From: Micromussa lordhowensis
Lineage: Eukaryota; Cnidaria; Anthozoa; Scleractinia; Lobophylliidae
NCBI GenBank assembly: GCA_964020085.1
Contig: OZ026600.1
Coordinates: 32,529,820-32,593,819, forward strand
DNA length: 64,000 bases
Direction of reading: 5' to 3'
Shown here: positions 1 to 10,100 of the stretch, piece by piece
Layout: every line of letters begins with the position of its first letter
Position numbering within the stretch: the first letter of the stretch is position 1
Notes under the pieces: model-generated
What the model was told of the DNA's origin: nothing
What the model saw: only the letters and a program-made list of their open reading frames with translations
The model's database searches: none
Program-made: the position numbers and the translations under genes

Positions 1-325
1 ATATTGTGTACGTGCCTGTAAATACGAACCAAATACGTACTCATTATTATTATTGTTTTTATTTTCCTCCTATTTTACTTTACCTTTTATATTTCAATGT
101 CTTAGTTTATTTATTACTTCTATTTTCTATTTTTCTACTGTGATGTATGTGTGTGTGTATGTGTGTCCGACCTAAATTATCCTAAAGAAATTGTAATACT
201 GGCTGCCTGCCCTTTTTAACTTTTTAGTTATTTCAGGCAGCCAGACCCCCTATATTTATCTCTATCTATTTGAATAATTTATCTGCATGTATGTAAGTTT
301 ATGGGGTAAATAAATTGTTGTTGCG
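1..325 (+). repeat. probable 3' tail of a non-LTR retrotransposon
   Basis: No open frame is visible. The stretch holds a short hairpin (GGCTGCCTG near 202 pairing with CAGGCAGCC near 235) and ends in ATAAATTGTTGTTG. A hairpin followed by AT-rich sequence and a simple-repeat end is typical of CR1/L2-like LINE 3' ends. A similar end occurs near 56968. The family assignment is inference. Confidence 0.3.
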
Positions 326-340
326 GAAATTCACGAGTTT

Positions 341-412
341 TTATTGTGACCTGTGACCTGTGACCTGTGATCTGTGATCTGTGATCTGTAACCTGTGACC
401 TGTGACCCGTAC
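341..412. repeat. 7-bp tandem repeat (CTGTGAC)n
   Basis: About ten imperfect copies of CTGTGAC/CTGTGAT follow one another directly, with point changes (gatct, aacct). It starts immediately downstream of the putative LINE tail. Confidence 0.85.
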
Positions 413-1748
413 TTTAGCCCCGCCGGGCATCGACCGTTAAAAATGGCATAGACCGTTTACGAAAGGGAAGCAGCATCGGCGCTACTTCTTCTACCAGAGA
501 GGAACTCAATCAATTCAGTATTATTGCTGTCAATTCGTTTCATCCGGCTCTTAAATATACCTGGTAAATTTCCGATACTTCTAAGCATTTCTGGATGTGA
601 AAGTTTCTATCGAAGGCAATGGTTTATGCACCAATGTGCACTACAAACCCACAGATTTTCATAGTTATTTGTTGTACTCATCTTCACATCAATCACAACG
701 TCAAGAATTCCATTCCTAATTCTCAGTTTCTAGTCGCCGTCTTTGTTGTGGTGACTTTGATTTTTGAGGAAATGTGCGATTTTTTAGACAAACGTGGCTA
801 TCCTGCTTCTGTTATTCAAGCGAACCATCATCGCGCCCAACAAATTGATCGCCAGTCAACACATAAAAACGTCACAGAAGGAAAATAATGATAGGATTCC
901 ATTCACCCTCACATTTCACACTCATAACCACGCAGTAAAATCCATCATTCTAAAAACTTTAAATTACTTCAAAATGATCCCGATACTGGTAGAATCTTTT
1001 CGCAACCTCCATTAATTTCAAAACATAGGTAACTTTTTAGTCAGAAGTGCATTCCAAACAAATGATCAACCTAGAACTTTTTAATGCGTACGCGCACGAT
1101 GTAAAACATGTCCTTTCTGATTCGTAACGTTGAGAAATATCGTGACCCAAGCGATGCATCAAGATCACTGATCATTTCACCTGTACCTCTGCCAATGTCA
1201 TCAACTGCATAACTTGCACTCTTTGCAGAGTTGTTTTGGCACACCAATGTCTTCTCCTAAAGTTTTTCTTACAAATTTCTGTCATTTCCCAGCTACTGGA
1301 ACAATAGGAATAAAGTCCTATTGTATTTAATATTAGTGCCGTGAGAAATGTTGAATAGAACTTTCATTGACCGATCGAAGCACAAAAAACAAGCTTGTAT
1401 TTAAACTTTTTCCATTTTGCCGGAGCGACGGGTCGAAGATCAGTGCGAATACCCTACCATATGGAACGACATTTTTCGATCAAACTGGGCCAAGGAAGTG
1501 GAATGGGTCCCACAATTTTTATTCCTTTTACAAATTTCCTACCACATAAGTGAAGAGTAGAGCAATGAACCGGTTTGTCAAAATCATGCAAGGGAACGGC
1601 AAATTTCGGTCGGAATATTTCGACCGGAATATCCGGCGGAACCATCTCCGGAGGTGATCTCGAATATTCCGGTCGGAAGGAACCGAAACGGACCTTTCCA
1701 TTTGACTTCTGACCGAAATTTCCGGAATCTTTGGCATCATGGAAAGCA
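413..1748. other. repeat-rich intergenic stretch, no gene recognised
   Basis: Short open frames here have no recognisable domain. Part of it (about 1165-1250) is a Penelope remnant. The part from about 1590 to 1748 contains inverted short motifs (TTTCGGTCGGAA and CCGGTCGGAA) that look like an older MITE. The Polinton inserted into this DNA: the sequence before 1754 resumes after 13766. Confidence 0.5.
1165..1250 (+). pseudogene. Penelope-like GIY-YIG remnant
   Basis: This stretch aligns by eye with the better preserved Penelope GIY-YIG coding sequence at 33275-33340. Both contain TTTCACCTGTACCTC, GCCAATGTCATC and a Cys-rich start around CACTCTTTGCA. The reading frame breaks down after about 85 bp, so only a fragment remains. 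Confidence 0.45.
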
Positions 1749-2004
1749 CCCTAGAGTAGTATATGTTCAGCATTTTAATCCTTGTTACTGCGTTCCCCTT
1801 GCGTTCCGTGTGCGTTCCCTTTGGATTCCCTCAAGAAAGTGCGTTCCCTTTATTAATATGCATAACGGTCGAGTCCATGACGTCATCTATTGTTATAACT
1901 TAGGGAAAAAATGCGTTCCTGCATACTAATTTTTGACTTCCTCCATACTAATGAGGTGCCTTCCTCCATACTAATGAGGTGCCTTCCTCCATACTAATGA
2001 GGTG

Positions 2005-3462
2005 TGTTCTGTCGCACTTTGTTATAATCGACGCACTTTGTAATACCTGTCGCACTTTGTAATAAAATTGTCACACTTTGTAATACCTGTCGCCCTTTGT
2101 AATAACACTTGTCGCAGTTTGTAACAAAATAGCTGTCGCACTTTGTAATAACAAGTTCTCGCACTTTGTAAAAATATGAACTGCCGCACTTTGTAATTGC
2201 AAGTTGTCGCACTTTGTAATAAGCTTTCAAAATTCTCTTAACCTGCGATCAGGCGCCTGATCGCAGGTTAAAATTCTCTTAAATACGATGATTGGTTGAG
2301 AATAATTATATGAAGTAGTTAATCTCGGGAAGTCTGGAAGGAGCCTCTCTGCATAAAACTTTTCCGAACCGCCCCCCCCCACGTCCCTCCACGTCTTCTT
2401 AGAAGGTAACTATAATCGAATAGAATAATTGTGTAATAGTATCAAATTTTTATTCCACAATTACAACCCAGTATAAAGCAGCTCAGAAAGGCCGAGAACC
2501 ACTTGCATGCCATATCAGCTATATCGATGGGAAATCTACGAAGTTGCAAAATAAAAGTGATCGTCTTACCATAATAGAACAGCCGGCTCCTAGGTGTTAA
2601 AACTGGCACCAGATCAGATAACGTTTGTCCAAAGCAACCCATGCTAAAGCGAAAAAGCCTATGGTGCGGATAGTTCAGATGGTAACTATCTATGAAATCA
2701 ACTTTTTTTCCATTTGTTTAGTTACTATCTGGTAGCATTAAATTTTTGCGCCTCCTCAAGTTTGCAAGCAAAAGCTCGACCAACAAGATGAATTATCACT
2801 TTTCCAAGCAGACATAACGGGAACGGGAACGAGAATTGCGGCCTTCGCTTTCCAGAGCCCGGGCAACCGCCTGTCTGCGGAATATCTTCCGCGGTGACTA
2901 AAATAGCAAGGGGTTCTATCCTCCCTCACTTTTAAAAAACTAAGGGCATAAATACAGCAATGGAAAGGAGAAGGACAAACATGTGAGCTTTGTCTGAAAA
3001 CCCCGCCAGTCACTTGAGTCAGAGTCAGTAAACAAGGCACGTAAAGGAATGACCAGTCTACGCTATCTGGGCCCAACCCATCACTTCCTGCCCAACCATC
3101 TTCCAAAATACCACAGCACACACCAAGCGAAAATCGATAAGACTTATAAAAAAAAACAAGTAAAAACGTATTCCTGTGTGCACTGCAGAGAGAAGAGTTC
3201 TTACATTTTCCACCAAACCTAGTATTCAAGATAATTTTGAAAGCTTATTACAAAGTGCGAGAACTTGCAATTACAAAGTGCGACAGTTCATATTTTTACA
3301 AAGTGCGAGAACTTGTTATTACAAAGTGCGACAGCTATTTTGTTACAAACTGCGACAAGTGTTATTACAAAGGGCGACAGGTATTACAAAGTGTGACAAT
3401 TTTATTACAAAGTGCGACAGGTATTACAAAGTGCGTCGATTATAACAAAGTGCGACAGAACA
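2005..3462. mobile_element. nested inverted-repeat DNA transposon, 1458 bp, 5-bp TSD
   Basis: The ends are TGTTCTGTCGCACTTTGT and its exact reverse complement. They are flanked by AGGTG (2000-2004 and 3463-3467). Removing the element restores the Polinton repeat unit ...TAATGAGGTGCCTTCC seen elsewhere in the TIR. Each arm (2005-2230, 3236-3462) is built from about ten variants of GTCGCACTTTGTAATA. The interior (2231-3235) has no recognisable transposase, so it is non-autonomous. The superfamily is not assigned; a 5-bp duplication with minisatellite-built arms is uncommon. Confidence 0.8.
2239..2270. repeat. perfect 32-bp palindrome between TTAA sites
   Basis: The sequence reads TAACCTGCGATCAGGC followed by its exact reverse complement, with no spacer. 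It is bracketed by TTAA on both sides, and AAATTCTCTTAA occurs left and right. It could be a tiny TTAA-specific (piggyBac-like) remnant, or a protein-binding palindrome. Confidence 0.6.
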
Positions 3463-4100
3463 AGGTGCCTTCCTCCATACTAATAAGCGTCGCTCTAGTA
3501 CAACAGAAACAATAAGCTTGCCCGGTCTTGCCCGCTCATAGTAAACCCTGATTCCCTTATAAATCTATCATGTGTTTAAAATAAAAACGCGAATTTTAAC
3601 GAAAGCGCTATCGTTCTTGTAATCGCTTTGCTGCGAAAGTTTATCTCCGAGACTTTCAGTTTATTCTTGTCGAGTAAATAATATTTTTGAGCGGATAGCT
3701 TCCAAACATGCAAGTCGAAACGTTAATCGTGAAGATGGCTTGCTTGAGCGTAAAAGACATCGAAGCTATTATGTTTTTATCTGACTTTGGCGGCGAGCGA
3801 GAATTAATTCTTAGCTAACTGCTCGAGGTTTCCGCTCCGTTAGTCACGCACTGAATCCACTTTCAACACTAGATTTGCATACAAACTCCAACGGAAAAGC
3901 CCATGGGACAGCTCTACCATTGAAATGACAACAATAGAAGTTCGGAGGACTAATTAATTTAAACACGCGACAATAAATTGTTTTCTTAAGAAACTTTATT
4001 GCTTGTTAATAGTGAATACACACAGACTTGAAATGAATACACCAAAATTAATACAACTACAACATGTTTATGAGTAAAGTATCAGGAAATTAGGATGCAA

Positions 4101-5468
4101 TCAATCGTCTTCATCGTATTGAGAGTACTTGTAAGGCGAAGTCCTGTGTAAACGTCGAGATCGTCTAGAGGCTTTCTTCGGCTCATAGTCCAGGTAATTT
4201 ACAAATTTGACAGACTGGGGGCGTTTACGCTTTCTAACTGGTGACAGCGTTTCGACTGTGGGAGGGGGAGTCAAAATGGAGGGAGGGAGGGCGGGAGATG
4301 AGATAGAGGAAGAGGTTGCCATGGTAGATAAGGCTTGTGGGGCTGTCAATTGGGTTGGTGCTTGAACTGGAGTCGCTGGTATGATTTCTGGTGGTTTTTG
4401 AACGGGGTTTGGCGCAGTTGGTACGTCGCCTGTCAGTACATTCGTAGAAATTTGATTTGGGTCTTGGGGTTGGGTGGGTATTGTTGCTTCAGGTATTAAC
4501 GATTTGAGCTGGTGTTTATAGTTTAAAAACTTGTTTTGCAACTGCATGTACTGCTTCGCTTTTTGGTCCTCTCCAAGGTTTGTACGATACAGGAGATTAT
4601 CCATATTATTCTGAATGCGTTGCATCTCCGAAATTGGCGGGGGCACCATCAGAGTTTGCTGTTTCAGATATCTTAGTAACTCCTGAGGGATATTTTCTTC
4701 TTTCTCTACTTGATTAAAGTTTTCTTCTCCAGGGAGCACGTTTGTTCTCAGCCTACAGTCATCTCGAGTGGTAGTTTTCAAATCGATCAAAAGATATCCA
4801 TAGGGCCTTCTTACAGCTTCTTCATATTGTTTTAGGAAGAAATCAGTACGCCCGGGATACATTTGTTTGGCTAGGGTCAAAACTTGTAGTTTATCACGTG
4901 GATTTTTGAACAACACCAAGTAATGACTGTTTAAGCTGATGCTTCGGTTGCCTTTGCCTTGATGGAACAGATTTTGCACAATGTAAATAACGCTCAGATT
5001 TCGGTGATGCGATCCTTTTGTAAACAGGTTCACGATCCGATTATCTTTTCCGGCTTCAATCATTTGGTCGTCAAAGACAATCAGGTTGCGTATGTTGACA
5101 TCTAAATAGGAATCATTTTCCAGAGATTCCGGGATTCCCTTGACAAATTCTATATTTGGTATGGCGACTAGCATTTCCATATAGGCGGGCTGCCACTGTG
5201 AGTAACACCACACTATTCTTTCGGGAGGAAGATTAATCATTCTGTAAGCCTGTCTTAACAGCGATTGTACCCAGATCGTCTTGCCTGATCCAGTCATCCC
5301 GGCCACCATGCAAGTGAACGGATGTTCAAACTGAAACCGCTGACACTTTTCTTGAGACATCGGTATGACTGGAGTAAAATTGGAATTACTGTGTTTGCTG
5401 TTCATATGTCTTTGCATACTATCCTTTCTAGAGAAATCCTTTTGACAAACTGGACAGGACCAACTCAT
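4101..5468 (-). CDS. C2H2-finger/packaging ATPase fusion (Polinton-type, FtsK-HerA-like)
   Basis: This 455-residue protein is predicted to power packaging of element DNA into virus-like capsids. A canonical C2H2 finger (C5, C8, H21, H26) sits at the extreme N terminus. A P-loop ATPase follows, with Walker A GMTGSGKT at residues 57-64, Walker B LIVFDD at about 129-134, and a conserved HHRNLSVIYIVQN stretch near 155-167. The C-terminal third is rich in Pro, Ser and Thr and ends in two basic clusters (KRKRP and RRSRR), a likely nuclear signal, before an acidic DEDD tail. The last codons lie inside the TIR. The frame is intact. A TATATAAA box lies about 55 bp upstream on the same strand. The finger fusion, possibly for DNA binding, is the unusual part. 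The role is known for Polinton ATPases generally; this copy's activity is inferred. Confidence 0.85.
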   Translation of the reverse strand: MSWSCPVCQKDFSRKDSMQRHMNSKHSNSNFTPVIPMSQEKCQRFQFEHPFTCMVAGMTGSGKTIWVQSLLRQAYRMINLPPERIVWCYSQWQPAYMEMLVAIPNIEFVKGIPESLENDSYLDVNIRNLIVFDDQMIEAGKDNRIVNLFTKGSHHRNLSVIYIVQNLFHQGKGNRSISLNSHYLVLFKNPRDKLQVLTLAKQMYPGRTDFFLKQYEEAVRRPYGYLLIDLKTTTRDDCRLRTNVLPGEENFNQVEKEENIPQELLRYLKQQTLMVPPPISEMQRIQNNMDNLLYRTNLGEDQKAKQYMQLQNKFLNYKHQLKSLIPEATIPTQPQDPNQISTNVLTGDVPTAPNPVQKPPEIIPATPVQAPTQLTAPQALSTMATSSSISSPALPPSILTPPPTVETLSPVRKRKRPQSVKFVNYLDYEPKKASRRSRRLHRTSPYKYSQYDEDD

Positions 5469-5522
5469 GTCAACTCACTCAAAGCCTAGCGCAAACTGAC
5501 AAAATGCGTATGATGCTCCACA

Positions 5523-5530
5523 TTTATATA
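5523..5530 (-). promoter_or_regulatory. TATA box of the ATPase gene
   Basis: The reverse strand reads TATATAAA about 55 bp before the ATPase start codon, the spacing expected for a short leader. The plus-strand genes of the element have similar boxes. Confidence 0.55.
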
Positions 5531-5539
5531 GGCTTCAAC

Positions 5540-6118
5540 CACAATTCTACTGTTTTCCACCACCACCACCACCACAATTCTATTGTTTCCCACCACCACC
5601 ACCACAATTCTATTGTTTTCCACCACCACCACCACCACAGTTCTATTGTTTTCCACCACCACCACCACCACCACATTTCTATTGTTTTCAACAACCACCA
5701 CCACCACCACAATTCTATTGTTTTCCACCACCACCACCACCACCACCACCACCACCACCACATTTCTATTGTTTTCCATCCACCACCACCACCACAATTC
5801 TATTGTTTTCCACCACCTCCACCACAATTCTATTGTTTTCCACCACCACCACAACAATTCTATTGTTTTCCACCACCACCACAACCACAGTTCTATTGTT
5901 TTCCACCACCACCACCACAATTCTATTGTTTTCCACCACCACCACCACATTTCTATTGTTTCCCACCACCACCACCACAATTCTATTGTTTTCCACCACC
6001 ACCACCACCACAGTTCTATTGTTTTCCACCACCACCACCACCACCACATTTCTATTGTTTTCCGCCACCACCACCACCACCACAATTCTATTGTTTTCCC
6101 TCCTTCTATTGTTCTATC
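5540..6118. repeat. divergent-promoter minisatellite, about 17-18 units
   Basis: Each unit is TTCTATTGTTTTCC followed by four to twelve CCA triplets and CA(A/G/T). The run lies between the two divergent TATA boxes. Unit variants recur in the same order (a TTTCCC unit, then CAA, CAG, CAT, CAA) at about 5578-5710 and 5966-6090, suggesting duplication of a five-unit block. On the other strand the unit carries AACAATAG, close to a SOX-type site. TATTGTTT also resembles a forkhead site. Both regulatory readings are inference. Confidence 0.85.
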
Positions 6119-6132
6119 ACCATATCGAAAAC

Positions 6133-6140
6133 CATATAAA
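6133..6140 (+). promoter_or_regulatory. TATA box of the first plus-strand Polinton gene, now separated from it
   Basis: CATATAAA is followed about 20 bp later by ATCAGTGC, the sequence duplicated on either side of the LINE. Without the LINE the box would lie about 95 bp upstream of the start codon now at 11260. Confidence 0.5.
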
Positions 6141-6163
6141 GCACGACACAGGAGTATCAGTGC

Positions 6164-6830
6164 AAGCGTCGAAATTAGACTACAGAGGCTCGAAGGTATA
6201 TTTGAACGTTTCTCTGCTTTGGAGAGGTCGATTAACAGCCTTCAAACTGGACTAAACACGCTAAGCGAGAAGTCGAGAATAATAGAAGAGAAGACGAATG
6301 ATATTGAAAAGGCAATGGAGTTTGAAAACGCAGAAATCGAGGGGCTAAAGAAGAAAGACAAGGAGAATGAAGATAAAATCAAAGAGCTTGAGGATAAATT
6401 GCTGTACCAAGAGGTATACAATAGAAGAGAAAATTTACGTTTCTTTGGAGTCCCCGAATCTACTACTGGTGCCGAGAATACATTTGAAGTGATGCGTAAA
6501 TTTCTTAAAGAAGAGATGGATTTGGAAAATGCAGAAGATATTGAGTTTCAGAGAGCTCATCGAATTGGCAAAAAGAAGATGGGAGAGACCAGGCCTGTTA
6601 TCGTTCGTTTCTTGAGATTTCCAGAACGTGAACTGGTTTTTAGAAAAGCGCGTGAGCTGGAGGGCGATACTGATGTAAAAGTCTACTCGGATCTCCCCAA
6701 GGAAATTAGTGAAAGAAGAAAAAAGCAATGGCCAAGGCTAAAGAAAGCAAGGGAAGAAGGAAAGATAGCATTTTTTAGCAAACCTGAGCCTGACAAATTG
6801 TTTATTGATGGACGTTTTGTTCCTTTGTAA
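6164..6830 (+). CDS. LINE ORF1 protein, N-terminally truncated
   Basis: About 221 residues remain of an L1-type RNA-binding chaperone (Transposase_22 family). A heptad-rich coiled coil comes first (roughly the first 80 residues, many Glu, Lys and Leu). It is followed by an RRM-like part beginning RRENLRFFGVPE and a C-terminal domain with FQRAHRIG and RPVIVRF. Those motifs and their order match L1 ORF1p. The open frame continues upstream into the CCA minisatellite and even has distant start codons there, but that junction is an accident of the insertion; the first internal Met is near 6315. The protein normally coats LINE RNA in the cytoplasm as trimers. Confidence 0.75.
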
Positions 6831-7156
6831 ATTGAACATTTAGATTTTTTTTTTCAGGAACGGTTTCTCTACAGATTGAACATTTTATTTGTATTTGATC
6901 TTGTTGTTATTTTTTGTAACGGGAGGGTTGCGTAAGATCATTTAGACTCAAATAATTGTTCCAAACTCCGAGGCGGCTCTAGGTGTTAATTACTCAGCCG
7001 CCATTTATTCTCTTTGTGTAAGACATTGTTGTGTAATGTCCTTTATTTGTAGTTTCTCTTACTTATTATGTTGTTGTGTAGAAACCTCTTGTGACCTCTG
7101 TCGTTACCACATATTAATTTATGCGCAGTTGCAATGCGAAATACTTTTATACATGA

Positions 7157-10100
7157 CTAGGTTTAATTATCCCATTCGAGAAGGAGTATATAAATTTTAA
7201 ATTACTTTCTGTTAATGTTCGAGGGATTCGTTCCGCAACAAAGAGGAAAGCTCTTTTCACCTGGCTTAATGAGCGAAAGTACGATATCATTTTCCTTCAA
7301 GAAACCTATAGCACTGTAGATGTTGAAGATATCTGGAAGACGCAATGGCAAGGTAAGCTTCATTTTGCACATGGTTCTAATCACAGCTGTGGGGTGATGA
7401 TTTTAGTGAGAAGTGACCTCGATTTCAGCCTAAAATCCGTTAATTTGGATACCGAGGGCCGCTCTATTATAATGGAAGCTGAGGTACAAGGCTCGTTGTT
7501 CTTGTTTGTTAATATTTACGCTCCCAACAAGGTTCAAGACCAATGCCTTTTTTTTGAAAATTTAAATAAAAACATTGAAGGTTTTGTTGTTAACAAAGAG
7601 CATAGGATAATTGTAGGGGGAGACTTCAATGTCACGCTGGATTCTGACCTTGATTGTTCCGGCGGAAAACCTTTTAGAAAAGACTCTGTCAAACAAATAC
7701 AAGACTTATGTCTCGATTTTGACTTAATAGACATTTGGCGAATTCGAAATCCGGAATCTAAACGTTTTACGTGGAGACAAAAAAATCCTTTCATTCAGAG
7801 AAGACTTGACTATTGGCTAATCAACGATGCTTCCCAGGATGATATTGAGAAATCTGATATTATTCCTTCGATCAACTCTGACCACTCGGCAATTTTTCTT
7901 CATCTTAATAGTTTGGACAAACAGGAATATGGTCCCTCTTTTTGGAAATTTAATGCCAGTCTTACCGATGATGACGATTTTGTCACATTGATAAATGAAA
8001 GTGTACCCATGTGGTTAAAGGAATTCGATGAAGTTACAGATAAAAGACTGTTGTGGGATTTAATCAAGTACAGGATTAGACAGGTTTCAATAAAGTATAG
8101 TAAAGAAAAAGCGCGCAGAAAAAGAAAAAAGATTTCTGATCTTGAGACCTCTCTAAGGATTTGCGAAGAAAAGTGCAACGAGTCACCAACATTTGAGAAT
8201 CAGGAGGAGCTTGAAATGCTGAAAATGGAATACGATTCCATTTATGAACAGATAGCAAAAGGAGCCATTATTCGATCAAAAGCCACCTGGTACGAGAAAG
8301 GCGAAAAAAACAATAAGTATTTTCTAAACCTGGAAACGCACAAAAAAGCTAAAAGCTCTGTTCGCAAAGTTTTTAACAAGGAAGGTGTGCTAATCACAGA
8401 TCCTAAAAAAATTCTGCAGGAGATTAAAAATTTTTATTCCAATCTTTGTAAACGTGACCCTCATAGACCATCAGAGGAAATGTTGAACTCTTTTTTGAAT
8501 AACTCTGAAATACCGAAACTCACTAATAATGAGGCTCGAATCTGTGATGGAAAATTAACAGTTGACGAGTGTTACAAGAGTCTTCAGCTATTTGAGAGCA
8601 ACAAGTCACCAGGTAATGATGGATTAACGGCTGAATTTTATAGAGCTTTTTGGCACATTTTAGGAAATCTGATGGTAGACAGTTTAAACTATTCTTATGA
8701 TTATGGCGAGTTGTCAAATTCCCAGAAGGAAGCCATTATTGCCTTAATTGAGAAAAAGGATAAAGACAAACGGGATTTGTCGAACTGGAGACCAATCTCA
8801 CTTATCAATGTGGACGTAAAAATAGGCTCAAAAGCTATTGCTAAAAGATTAGAGAATGTGTTGCCAAATATCATACATTATAATCAATGTGCATATGTTA
8901 AGGGAAGAACTATTTTTGACGCAGTTAGAACGATAGAAGATGTCATGGAATTCTCAGAAAGGTATAATCTTGAGGGGAGAATGATTTGTATAGATTTCAA
9001 AAAAGCGTTCGATACTGTAAGCAGAGATTTTCTATTTCGCACTCTAACATCTTTTGGTTTTGGCCCATCATTTTTGCAATGGATCCATACATTTTATAAC
9101 AATATCTCAAGTTGTGTCATAAATAATGGTTTTTCTACTCAGCCCTTTGCAGTTGAAAGGGGAGTGAGACAGGGAGACCCACTCTCTGCTTACCTGTTCA
9201 TCATAGTGCTAGAAATTCTTTGTATTAGTATACGCAATAGTAAAGATATTTGTGGTATTAAGGTAGATAACGAAGAGGTCAGATTAAGCCTTTTCGCAGA
9301 TGATTTGACTGGCTTTCTGAAAGACGATCTTTCTCTTGTGAACTTTCTTAAGCTCATAGAAGATTACGGAAGTTGTTCAGGCCTTAAGATCAACCAAGAT
9401 AAATCAGAAATAATGCTATTAGGAAATTGCGCTTATACGTTACAACAAGATAACGCCGTGTCAGGCAACTTAAAGATTAAAAAAGCTGTTAAAATTTTGG
9501 GAGTGCACTTCACGTATGATCGTCGAGCGAAACAAAAATTAAATGTTGATGAATTAATGAGTTCCATTCAACAAAAACTACGAATTTGGAGGTGGAGGGA
9601 TTTGACTATTATCGGAAGAATTCAAATTGTCAAAACCTTTATTATTCCTATTTTCCTATATCGCGCGAGTTTGATTTCAGTAAATAGGGAATTTGTGAAA
9701 GATGTTAACAAAATTATCTTTGATTTTATCTGGAAGGGAAAGGACAAAGTCAAACGCTCTGCTCTTATTAGTGACATTGAAGATGGGGGACTTAAAGCCC
9801 CACATTTAGATTCTATAATAGAGACTCAGAGAGTCCTTTGTTGTAAAAAATTGGCAAGCGATCAACCGAGCAACTGGAAAAAAATTCTCCTGCATTATCT
9901 TGAACCTGTAGGGGGTAAATTTATCTTATGTTGCGATTTTGATTTGAAGAAATTGCCTGTAAAGCTTCCAGCATTTTATGAAGAATGCTTAAAAAGTTTC
10001 GCAAAATGTTCCGCAGCGAACCACGCAAGTGTCCAGGATCAAAATAGACAAGATCTTTCAAAAGCTATTGTGTGGAACAATAAATTTATTTGTATCGGTG

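Larger units (their letters stand above)
1755..4115 (+). repeat. left terminal inverted repeat of the Polinton (interrupted)
   Basis: Excluding the nested element at 2005-3467 this arm is about 900 bp. It is the reverse complement of 12959-13760, with a few indels, mainly around 3550-3650. Near the outer end are five TGCGTTCC motifs (1790-1925) and direct repeats of CTTCCTCCATACTAATGAGG, possible binding sites for integration or replication proteins (inference). The inner edge runs into the last codons of the ATPase gene. Confidence 0.85.

Noticed and set aside
2756..3229. 157-codon minus-strand frame inside the nested transposon
   Set aside because: No recognisable domain, composition unlike coding DNA, and it ends within the repeat-built arm. 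Not supported as a transposase.
2005..3462. CRISPR-like array of GTCGCACTTTGTAATA units
   Set aside because: The units vary, spacers are only a few bases long, arrays occur as inverted arms of a transposon with a target duplication, and the genome is animal.
5504..6139. Long frames encoding poly-His, poly-Pro or poly-Thr runs
   Set aside because: They are readings of the CCA minisatellite in different frames. Frame content switches from His to Pro along the array, no signal peptide or domain is present, and similar frames exist on the other strand.
5583..6830. A 415-codon fusion of repeat peptide and LINE ORF1
   Set aside because: The target duplication ATCAGTGC places the LINE junction at 6164, so the upstream part is Polinton promoter DNA read through by chance.
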